Positions 7,367 through 14,287 of a stretch of DNA of 19,682 nucleotides are shown in pieces. The stretch is from Lachnospiraceae bacterium UBA2860 (GTDB taxonomy: Bacteria; Bacillota; Clostridia; Lachnospirales; Lachnospiraceae). The DNA is taken from assembly GCA_002350625.1 (NCBI GenBank), contig DEFE01000031.1:1-19682 (forward strand), written 5' to 3'. The first letter of the stretch is position 1. Every line of letters begins with the position of its first letter. The notes under the pieces are model-generated. The model ran no database searches and was not told the DNA's origin. It saw only the letters and a program-made list of their open reading frames with translations. Both the position numbers and the translations under genes were made by a program.

Positions 7367-9157
7367 TTAAACAGCGTTCACGCGCCGTTTTTTGGCGAAG
7401 ATGATCCACGCGGCCAGAATCGTCAGCAGCACCGTGGCCGCCTCGTAGATATAGGCGCCAAGCGGCGTCTGCCGCTTGAGGAACGGGATCGGAAATGTCG
7501 CCGACACGTTGTTCAGCGCGTGGGCGATGATCGGGATCCAGATCGTTCCGAAGTGCTCGTAAAGCAGCGCCATGATGATGCCGAAGAGGAACGCGTAGGC
7601 GCCCTGATAGAGATTGCCGTGCATCAGTGCGAAGATCAGGGCGCTGACGATCACGCCCGCGGAGACGCCCAGATAGTCGCGCAGCCTCCGGAAGATGAGG
7701 CCTCTGAAGAGCAGCTCCTCCACCACCGGGCCGGTGATGCAGATGGCGAACACCTGCACCCAGATATTCGCGGCGTCCATCGTCTGGTCGAACTGGTCAT
7801 AGACGGCGCTGTCGAGCGGGATCCACGAAGTCAGGATGTTGATCACGGTGCTCACGCAGTAGGTGAGCACGATGACTGCCACGATCTGCAGCACATCGAT
7901 TTTGCCGAGCTTCAGCAGCCGATTTGTCCTGCCCGACAGCCGCCGCCTTTTTTCGTCCGCGCGAAGAAGCAGCGCGAACACGGGCAGAAGCACCAGGTCG
8001 CAGATCCCGAGAATCAGCACGCTGTTCGCGTTGTAGATCTCCGGGTAGTTGCTGCCCGCGCCGAAGAGCGCGATGATGATCGCAAATGCCGCGTTCGTCA
8101 CGATGACGGACGCCGCCGCGTCGAGAAGCAGGGGATACAGGATCCGCCACAGCTTGAAGAGGAAGGATTCCCCGTCCGCGCTGTTCAGGGCCCGCTCGGC
8201 GCTGTAAGGCGACCCGAAGGCCGACACGCTGCTGTCCGGATAAGGCGCTGCCCCGGCGCCAGCTCCCGGATACGGCGCAGGATAATACTGCGGGGGATAC
8301 GCATACCCCTCAGGCGGATACGGATAGGCCTGCGGCAGGTAAGGGTATCCCTGCGGCGGGTACGGGTAGCCCTGCGGCGGGTACGTGTATCCCTGCGGCG
8401 GATAGGCATATCCCTGCGGCGGGTAGTTGTACACCGGCGCCGGGAAGGGTCCTTCCACCTCCCCCGTCACGGGGATGCTGTCCTTTAAATTTCTGTCACG
8501 CGCCTGGCCGATCAGCACATTTCTCAGCTCCTCGGTGCTGTCCACGATGCAGTCCGGCCACGCGGCCTCAAGCTCCTTACGGGATCCGTAGCCGTAGGTG
8601 ACGCCGATGGACCCGATGCCGGCGGCCTTGGCGCCCTCCACATCGTATTTTCTGTCGCCGACAAGCACCACGCCCGCGCGCATGTTCTGCGCGCCGAGGC
8701 GGCGCAGCGTCTCCTCGAGCACGTCCTCTTTCTTCGTGCGCTCCCCGTTCATCTCGCTTCCGACGATGACCCGGAAATACTGCTCGATGCCGAAGTACCT
8801 GAGGATTTCCCGGCAGAACTCCGTCGGCTTCGAGGAGGCGACGGCGAGGGTCATGTGCTCCCTCACGAGCTGCGCAAGAAGGGTCGGAATGCCCTCGTAC
8901 ACGTGGTTCTCATAGATGCCGCGCGTGCGGTATCTCTCCCTGTAGGCCCGGACGGCGCGGTCCGCATCTTCCGCGGAAACGCCGGCGTACGCCATGAACT
9001 GCTCCTTCAGCGGAGGGCCGACAAAGGAGTCCAGTTCGTGCAGGTCCTGCACCTCGATCCCGAATTCCTTGCGAAGCGCGTACTGCACGCATCTGGTGAT
9101 GCCCTCTCCGGAATCCGTCAGCGTTCCGTCCAGATCAAATAAAACGATATTCCACAT
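7367..9157 (-). CDS. HAD phosphatase fused to CPBP intramembrane protease
   Basis: A 596-residue fusion. Residues 1-215 form a HAD hydrolase of the phosphoglycolate phosphatase/Gph-like group: DLDGTLTDS (8-16, nucleophile Asp8, acid/base Asp10), a cap domain, SSK (108-110) and GDRKYD (167-172). Residues 244-296 are a linker of seven YPPQGYx heptads. Residues 335-590 are hydrophobic with several membrane segments and carry the CPBP (Abi, Rce1-like) motifs EELLFR (480-485), FALMH (509-513) and HALNN (546-550). All catalytic positions appear intact in both halves. CPBP proteins process prenylated or membrane substrates, or act in bacteriocin immunity; the HAD substrate is unknown. The ATG at 9157 has only a weak GGGAG site. 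It follows the amidase gene by 43 bases. The frame is continuous across the junction. Confidence 0.88.
   Translation of the reverse strand: MWNIVLFDLDGTLTDSGEGITRCVQYALRKEFGIEVQDLHELDSFVGPPLKEQFMAYAGVSAEDADRAVRAYRERYRTRGIYENHVYEGIPTLLAQLVREHMTLAVASSKPTEFCREILRYFGIEQYFRVIVGSEMNGERTKKEDVLEETLRRLGAQNMRAGVVLVGDRKYDVEGAKAAGIGSIGVTYGYGSRKELEAAWPDCIVDSTEELRNVLIGQARDRNLKDSIPVTGEVEGPFPAPVYNYPPQGYAYPPQGYTYPPQGYPYPPQGYPYLPQAYPYPPEGYAYPPQYYPAPYPGAGAGAAPYPDSSVSAFGSPYSAERALNSADGESFLFKLWRILYPLLLDAAASVIVTNAAFAIIIALFGAGSNYPEIYNANSVLILGICDLVLLPVFALLLRADEKRRRLSGRTNRLLKLGKIDVLQIVAVIVLTYCVSTVINILTSWIPLDSAVYDQFDQTMDAANIWVQVFAICITGPVVEELLFRGLIFRRLRDYLGVSAGVIVSALIFALMHGNLYQGAYAFLFGIIMALLYEHFGTIWIPIIAHALNNVSATFPIPFLKRQTPLGAYIYEAATVLLTILAAWIIFAKKRRVNAV
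8279..8425 (-). repeat. Seven 21-base in-frame repeats encoding YPPQGYx
   Basis: Seven tandem 21-base units encode residues 245-293 of the HAD-CPBP fusion. The first four are near-identical (YPPQGYA, YPPQGYT, YPPQGYP twice) and the last three have drifted (YLPQAYP, YPPEGYA, YPPQYYP). The encoded heptads form a proline/tyrosine/glutamine-rich, probably disordered linker on the cytoplasmic side between the phosphatase and the first membrane helix. Confidence 0.95.
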
Positions 9158-9200
9158 AATCTTTTACTCCCGTGCCCCTTTCCTTCTTAAGCGGGGCGCT

Positions 9201-10340
9201 TTAAGACGCCTTCCCGCCATCTCCGCCGGCGAAGAAGGCGTCCACACCATTTGCCAGTCCGCCGGCGATCAGCAGCTGTCCGGTCTCCCCGGCAAGGAAC
9301 ATGTCCTCGTCCGGATTGCTCATGTAGCCCATCTCGACGATCACGGCGGGCATCGCCGCCCAGTTGATGCCGGTCATGTCGTCCCCGTCGAGGAGCCCCA
9401 GCGCGTTCTGTCCCGTCGCAGCTACCTGGCTCTCAAGCAGAAGGGCAGCCAGCTGCTCTCCGCTTTTGATCAGCGCCTCCCCGACGAAGGGGTTATTTGG
9501 CCCCGCCTTGTAACACAGCGCCCCGCGCTGTGAGGGGTCCGTCGAGCTGTTGCAATGAAGGCGGAGAAAGATGTCCGCGCCCGCACTGTTCGCCATGAGC
9601 GCGCGCTCCATGTTGCTGAGACTTATGTCATTTGTTTCCCGCGTCATGAGTACCTCGTAGCCGCGCTTAAGAAGCAGGTCCCGGAGCTTTAAGCCGACCT
9701 CCAGGTTCACCTCGTACTCGTGCTTTCCGGAGGCGGTGCCGTCCGTCCCGCTCGTCAGCTTCTGCTTCATCTCGCCGGAGCCGGGGCCGACCGGCTCGGT
9801 ATCCGTCATCGCGTGATCCTGATGGCCGGGATCGATCATAACGATCTTCTTTTCTTTCGCGTCGCCGCCGTGCGCCTGCGCCCCGGTATTGCCGCTCTCC
9901 GCCGCGTAGGTCCCGACATGCGGCACCGCGGCCCGTATGACGCCTTTCAGCTTGTCCGCGTCTTCCTTCCGGGCTTCCCGCGACTGCTCCGCGAGCATCT
10001 GCTCCGTCCGCTCGGCTTCGTTTTCGTCTATCAGAGCGGGCTCCGTCACGGCAGAGGAAGCTGCAGAAAGCGCACTCCCGGTTCCCGCATCCGAAGCGGC
10101 GCCCTCCGTCTTCTCTTCAGACGGCGGCAGGCTCACCACGCCTTCCGCGTAAGATACGGAAGTTTCAGCGGAAAGCATTTCCTTCGTGGAAGAAGCCGCC
10201 TCGGAATCCTGAAGACTCTCCCGGCGGATCGTGCCGCGCCTGAGGCCGAACAGGACGCCGGCCGCAAGCACGATCAGGACGGCGATCACGGCCATGGCCG
10301 CGTAGAGCGCCTTGCCGGCGCCTCTTTTTTTTCTGTTCAT
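9201..10340 (-). CDS. Membrane-anchored N-acetylmuramoyl-L-alanine amidase
   Basis: A 379-residue peptidoglycan hydrolase that cuts the bond between muramic acid and the stem peptide. One membrane helix (11-33) acts as anchor or uncleaved signal, followed by a low-complexity Ser/Ala/Glu linker to about 165. The Amidase_3 domain then shows the zinc ligands His173 (IDPGH), Glu208 (HEYEVNL) and His262 (LHCNSS), and the catalytic glutamate Glu336 (VEMGYMSN). All required residues are present. The frame is open to 10421 inside argS, but the ATG at 10340 is chosen because it gives a normal Lys/Arg-rich start before the helix and follows the argS stop by one base (TGAGATG), indicating coupled translation. 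Its function in cell separation or wall turnover is inferred from the family. Confidence 0.93.
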   Translation of the reverse strand: MNRKKRGAGKALYAAMAVIAVLIVLAAGVLFGLRRGTIRRESLQDSEAASSTKEMLSAETSVSYAEGVVSLPPSEEKTEGAASDAGTGSALSAASSAVTEPALIDENEAERTEQMLAEQSREARKEDADKLKGVIRAAVPHVGTYAAESGNTGAQAHGGDAKEKKIVMIDPGHQDHAMTDTEPVGPGSGEMKQKLTSGTDGTASGKHEYEVNLEVGLKLRDLLLKRGYEVLMTRETNDISLSNMERALMANSAGADIFLRLHCNSSTDPSQRGALCYKAGPNNPFVGEALIKSGEQLAALLLESQVAATGQNALGLLDGDDMTGINWAAMPAVIVEMGYMSNPDEDMFLAGETGQLLIAGGLANGVDAFFAGGDGGKAS

Positions 10341-10341
10341 C

Positions 10342-12102
10342 TCACATATGCTCCGGCGCCGTAAATCCGAGAAGGTCGATGCACTTCTCAAGGATCTGTC
10401 CGGCCAGTCTGATGAGCGCAAGGTAGGAGACGCGCCTTGATGCGTCCTCCTCGCTCAGAATCTTCGTCCCGTGGTAGAAGCGGTTGCATTCATTCGATAC
10501 GCGGTAGATGTACGCGCAGATCCGGTGCGGGGCCAGCTCATGAGCCGCGTCCGACACCACCTGCCCGAAGTCGGTGAGAGACAGCATGAGCGCCTTCTCC
10601 TCTTCGCCCGCGGGCGGAAGCAGCTGCGGCGCAAGAAGCGCCTTTTTGTCCTCTTCCCCGCATTTTTCCAGGATGGATTTGATGCGGACGAGGGTGTAGA
10701 GGATATAGGGTCCCGTATTGCCCTCAAAGGAGGTAAACTTCTCCGGATCGAAGATGTAGTCCTTGATCGCCTGATTGCTGAGATCCCCGTACTTGACCGC
10801 GGCCAGCGCCACCTGTCTCGCGGTATCCGCCGCGTCGGATGCGCGCACGTTCCTGTTCTCCGCGATCTTTCCCGTCATGGTCTCCTCAATCTCGTCGAGG
10901 AGCCGCTCGAGGCGCATCACGCCGCCCTCTCTCGTCTTGAAGGGCTTCCCGTCCCGGCCGTTCATCGTCCCGAAGCCCGCAAAGAAGAGCTTCGTTTCCG
11001 GCGCCACCATATCCGCTTTCCGCACCACGCGGAAGACCTGTTCGAAGTGCATGGCCTGGCGCTTGTCGACGACATAGATGATCTCGTCCGGGGCGAAGAG
11101 CTTCATGCGCTCGACGATCGTCGCGATGTCCGTCGTGCTGTAGAGGGATGCGCCGTCCGACTTCAGGATGATGCAGGGCGGCATTTCCTTCTTGTCCGTC
11201 TCCTCCGTGACATCCACGACGAGCGCTCCCTGGTCCTCGCGGGCGAGTCCCTTCTCCTTCAGCGTCTCGATGACGCCCGGAATATAGGCCTGCGCGTCCG
11301 ACTCGGACTTCCACAGATCAAAGTGGACGTCGAGCCGCTCGTAGTTCCGCTTCAGGTCCGCGACGGACACTTCAAGGATCTTCTGCCAGAGCGCGCGGTA
11401 GCCGGGCTTTCCGCTCTGCAGGTCGAAGGTCGCCTTAAGCGCCTCTTCCCTGTAGGCTTCGTCCGTCTTGGACTTCTCCGATGCGCAGGGGTAGACCTCC
11501 TCGAGCTCGCTCACGGTAAACGGTGCCTCCTCCGGGTAGCTGTCCGCCTGCTCGTCAAAATACGGCAGCTCCGGGTGTCTTGCGCGGAGCTCCGTGATGA
11601 CGAGGCCGATCTGGAGGCCCCAGTCCCCGAGATGGATGTCGCCATAGACCTCGTGGCCGACCGCGCGCAGAATGCGCTTTAAGCTCTCGCCGATCACGGC
11701 CGATCTCAGGTGCCCGACGTGCAGCGGCTTCGCCACGTTCGGCCCGCCGTAATCGATGATGATTTTCTTCTTCTGTTCATCCGCAGGGACAGACGCGCCC
11801 TCATAAGCCATACGGGAGAGATAGGACGCGAGATACGCCGGCTTCACATCGAGATTGAGAAAGCCCGGCTTCACCGCGGAAGCTGTAAAAGCGGCGTCCT
11901 CTCCCACACACTTAAGGACATCCTCCGCAATCACGAAGGGCGCCTTGTGATAGGCCTTCGCCGCCGCCATCGCGCCGTTGCACTGGTATTCGCACAAATC
12001 CGGGCGGTCGGAGACCCGCACCTGCCCGTATTCGGCCGCATAGCCGGCCGCGGCAAAAGCCGCGGAGAGCTGTTCGCTGAGAATTTGCATGAGTTGCTTC
12101 AT
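10342..12102 (-). CDS. argS: Arginyl-tRNA synthetase
   Basis: A 586-residue class I aminoacyl-tRNA synthetase charging tRNA-Arg. The N-terminal Add-1 domain (1-100) is followed by the HIGH-type motif PLHVGH (126-131), LGDWGLQIG (158-166) and a KMSK-position loop KPFKTREGG. The absence of a canonical KMSK is normal for the E. coli type of ArgS. The C-terminal DALR anticodon-binding domain ends LLGFTAPEHM. A GTG four codons earlier (12114) would extend the frame, but the ATG at 12102 is preferred because AGGTGA lies 8-9 bases before it, overlapping the stop of the upstream CARF-like gene. The gap to that gene is only 8 bases, and the stop nearly touches the amidase start, so the three genes are probably co-transcribed. 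Confidence 0.97.
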   Translation of the reverse strand: MKQLMQILSEQLSAAFAAAGYAAEYGQVRVSDRPDLCEYQCNGAMAAAKAYHKAPFVIAEDVLKCVGEDAAFTASAVKPGFLNLDVKPAYLASYLSRMAYEGASVPADEQKKKIIIDYGGPNVAKPLHVGHLRSAVIGESLKRILRAVGHEVYGDIHLGDWGLQIGLVITELRARHPELPYFDEQADSYPEEAPFTVSELEEVYPCASEKSKTDEAYREEALKATFDLQSGKPGYRALWQKILEVSVADLKRNYERLDVHFDLWKSESDAQAYIPGVIETLKEKGLAREDQGALVVDVTEETDKKEMPPCIILKSDGASLYSTTDIATIVERMKLFAPDEIIYVVDKRQAMHFEQVFRVVRKADMVAPETKLFFAGFGTMNGRDGKPFKTREGGVMRLERLLDEIEETMTGKIAENRNVRASDAADTARQVALAAVKYGDLSNQAIKDYIFDPEKFTSFEGNTGPYILYTLVRIKSILEKCGEEDKKALLAPQLLPPAGEEEKALMLSLTDFGQVVSDAAHELAPHRICAYIYRVSNECNRFYHGTKILSEEDASRRVSYLALIRLAGQILEKCIDLLGFTAPEHM

Positions 12103-12110
12103 CGTATCTT

Positions 12111-13253
12111 TCACCTCGGTTCAAGTTTTTCAGCAAGCTGTTTCATCGGGATCAGTTCCACTTCCAGTTCCTCGGCCGCGCGCCGCACCTCTTCGCTGAG
12201 CGACGTGCTTCCGAAGCGGACGAGCACCTTTCGCACAGGGCCGTCAAAGAGCGCACCGACCCGCACGTGGAAGCGGTAGATCTGCTGCGCCTCCTCCTGC
12301 TCGGAGTAGATCGCGAGCACGAGCGGCAGGCAGTCGTGAATCCCGGTAATATATCCGAAATCGTGCAGGATGAGATCGTGATAAGCCGCGGACCTGCCGT
12401 ACTCGCGCACGAAGGCGGCCGCCACGAACACGTTGATCACCGGGACGCGCTCGATGTGCCAGAAGAGGCGCATGGCGGACCTGTCCGCGAAGACAATCCG
12501 CGAGACGCCGTTCCGTCTTATGTACTCCTTCAGGATGCCGCTGTCCCGCATCTCCTCGAAGGCGCGGTCCGGCACCATGAGAAGCGACGTATCGAGCAGC
12601 AGCTCCGTGCTCTTCGGGAGCTCGCGGCCAGCCGCGTGCTTCAGGCGCTGCGACACGTCTCTCCAGAAGGCGGGCGTCTCGGCGTAGAGAACGCTGAGCG
12701 CACGGATCTGCCGGATGACCTCGCGCGTCAAGTCGGCGCGGCTCATGTCATTGTCCCCGGTAAGAGGCAGGTCCATCGCCCTGCCGTCGCGCAGGTAGAG
12801 AAGCTCGGCGTGCGTCAGATTCGGAAATGCCAGCTGCTTCAGATAATCGCCGTTTCTTAAAGGCAGGAAGATGCTGTCGCGCACGCGGTAATCCAGGACC
12901 GTTATGCTCCAGTACTTGTGGGCGCGCAGCACGATCCCGAGCGCCATGGTCTCGATCGGGTCCGCGTCGGAGATATCGACGACCGGCCGGCGCGCCTCGT
13001 AGCGCGCGAGCAGCTGCTCGAGCCTGATCTCGATGTCTCCCATCAGGTATTTTTCCAGCTGAACAGGCTCCGCGATGATGGTCGGGAGCTGTCTTACGTG
13101 GAAGAAATAGTTGTAGCGGCTGCGCATCGTATCCGTCAGAAAGGAGCCGTATCCCACCGGGATCAGGATCTCCGGCCCGAGCGCGGCAGCGCTGATAACA
13201 TTTCCGGCCGGATGCGGGCTCATGAACTTGATCAGCACCTTTGTCAGTGGCAT
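12111..13253 (-). CDS. Divergent CARF/DUF1887 (Card1-like) protein
   Basis: A 380-residue protein. The N-terminus VLIKFMSPHPAGNV (6-19), then LGPEILIPV (25-33), resembles the first strand and ligand loop of CARF domains in DUF1887/Card1 proteins. VVDISDADPIETMALG (91-106) sits where that family has a TGGTKLMA-type loop. The C-terminal part follows the DUF1887 nuclease layout: LLLDTSLLM (218-226), a hydrophobic segment at 270-281 in place of GNWLE, LILHDFG (294-300) in place of IDWDG, and AQQIYRFHVRVGALFDGPVR (322-341) like the LYKLNTVAERFGGKYAKK segment. The EIDV and SCK catalytic signatures are not found, so the nuclease looks inactive. An AGGAG site precedes the ATG. It lies between metA and argS with very short gaps, far from any visible CRISPR locus. 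The family call is by eye from memory; cyclic oligonucleotide binding is not shown. Confidence 0.68.
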   Translation of the reverse strand: MPLTKVLIKFMSPHPAGNVISAAALGPEILIPVGYGSFLTDTMRSRYNYFFHVRQLPTIIAEPVQLEKYLMGDIEIRLEQLLARYEARRPVVDISDADPIETMALGIVLRAHKYWSITVLDYRVRDSIFLPLRNGDYLKQLAFPNLTHAELLYLRDGRAMDLPLTGDNDMSRADLTREVIRQIRALSVLYAETPAFWRDVSQRLKHAAGRELPKSTELLLDTSLLMVPDRAFEEMRDSGILKEYIRRNGVSRIVFADRSAMRLFWHIERVPVINVFVAAAFVREYGRSAAYHDLILHDFGYITGIHDCLPLVLAIYSEQEEAQQIYRFHVRVGALFDGPVRKVLVRFGSTSLSEEVRRAAEELEVELIPMKQLAEKLEPR

Positions 13254-13274
13254 CTCATCTCCTAAGCGCCTCTT

Positions 13275-14234
13275 TCAGCGCGTTTTATCCTCATAGTTAT
13301 CCGGGATTTCTTCACCCCACGGCGTTCCGGAGAGCGCAAACGGCGTGGACTGATAGACGTAATAATTCAGCCAGTTCGTGTACAGGTTGTTCGCGGCGGC
13401 CCGCCACGTAAGCAGCGGTCTCCGCGCGGGGTCGTCGTCCGGGAAATAGTTTTCCGGAAGCGCCGTGTCAAGCCCCTTTTTCCGGTCCCGCTCGTACTCG
13501 CGGCGCAGCTGCATCCGCCCGTACTCGGGATGGCCGGTGACGAACACTTTTCTCCCGTTCTGCGCCATGCAGATCGCGACGCCCGCCTTCTCCGACTGGG
13601 CGAGGATCGTGAGGTCCGGGCAGCGGACGATGTCGCGCGTCGCCACCTCCGTGTAGCGGGAATGCGGCATCTTGAAGCTGTCGTCGAAGCCTCTTAACAG
13701 CGGCGTCTTTCTGTTGAAAACCTTGTGGTCGAACACGCCGAACATCTTCTGCTTAAGGAGCCGCTTCGGCAGCCCGTAATAGTGATAGAGCGCCGCCTGC
13801 GAGGCCCAGCACAGAAAGAGGGTCGAGGTCACGCGCGCGTCCGCCCAGTCAAACACCCGCGTGAGCTCCTCGTAGTAGTCGACCTCCTCGAAGGCCATGA
13901 GCTCCACGGGCGCGCCCGTCACGATGAGGCCGTCAAAGCTCTTCTTTTTCAAAGCGTCAAAGGACTCGTAGAACGTATCCAGATGGCTCTTTGAGGTGTG
14001 CCTGGACTCGTGCGTCGACATGCGCATGAAGGTCACGTCGATCTGCAGCGGGGTATTGGACAGCTCCCTTAAGATCTGCAGCTCCGTGTCCTCTTTGATG
14101 GGCATCAGGTTGAGGATGCAGATCTGGATCGGACGGATGTCCTGGTGGACCGCCCGGTCCGTGTCCATCACGAATATGTTTTCCTTTTCAAGAATCTCCC
14201 GCACCGGGAGATCGTTCGGAATTCTGACAGGCAT
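13275..14234 (-). CDS. metA: Homoserine O-acetyltransferase, MetA type
   Basis: A 319-residue MetA-family acyltransferase that activates homoserine for methionine synthesis in the cytoplasm. The catalytic residues align in number with characterised members: Cys142 (LFLCWASQ), His235 and Glu237 (VTGHPEYGR). Residue 111 is Glu (TGAPVELMAFEEVDYY). In this family Glu111 is associated with acetyl-CoA and Gly111 with succinyl-CoA use, so O-acetylhomoserine is the expected product despite the usual succinyltransferase name. AGGAGGAG precedes the ATG at 14234. It is 53 bases after ligA with no terminator, and 21 bases before the CARF-like gene. No S-box or other methionine riboswitch is visible upstream. 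Confidence 0.96.
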   Translation of the reverse strand: MPVRIPNDLPVREILEKENIFVMDTDRAVHQDIRPIQICILNLMPIKEDTELQILRELSNTPLQIDVTFMRMSTHESRHTSKSHLDTFYESFDALKKKSFDGLIVTGAPVELMAFEEVDYYEELTRVFDWADARVTSTLFLCWASQAALYHYYGLPKRLLKQKMFGVFDHKVFNRKTPLLRGFDDSFKMPHSRYTEVATRDIVRCPDLTILAQSEKAGVAICMAQNGRKVFVTGHPEYGRMQLRREYERDRKKGLDTALPENYFPDDDPARRPLLTWRAAANNLYTNWLNYYVYQSTPFALSGTPWGEEIPDNYEDKTR

Positions 14235-14287
14235 CTTCTCCTCCTCTGTGAACGAGTACTTAGATCCGGCTTAAGGCGGGGCGCGTT

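Noticed and set aside
8279..8425. Tandem repeats as a possible CRISPR array
   Set aside because: The 21-base units are contiguous without spacers and encode an in-frame protein linker.
6695..8488. Plus-strand open frame of 597 codons, and similar long plus-strand frames elsewhere (10471-11682, 14891-16375, 17153-18184)
   Set aside because: They lie antisense to well-supported genes, encode Arg/His/Val-rich low-complexity protein without recognisable motifs, and are explained by GC-rich codon positions of the minus-strand genes.
10341..10421. 27-codon extension of the amidase into argS
   Set aside because: The extension is antisense-like Arg/Ser-rich sequence in the argS 3' end; the ATG at 10340 gives a normal membrane anchor.
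10342..12102. Missing KMSK motif in ArgS as a defect
   Set aside because: The KPFKTREGG loop matches the E. coli-type ArgS, which naturally lacks canonical KMSK.
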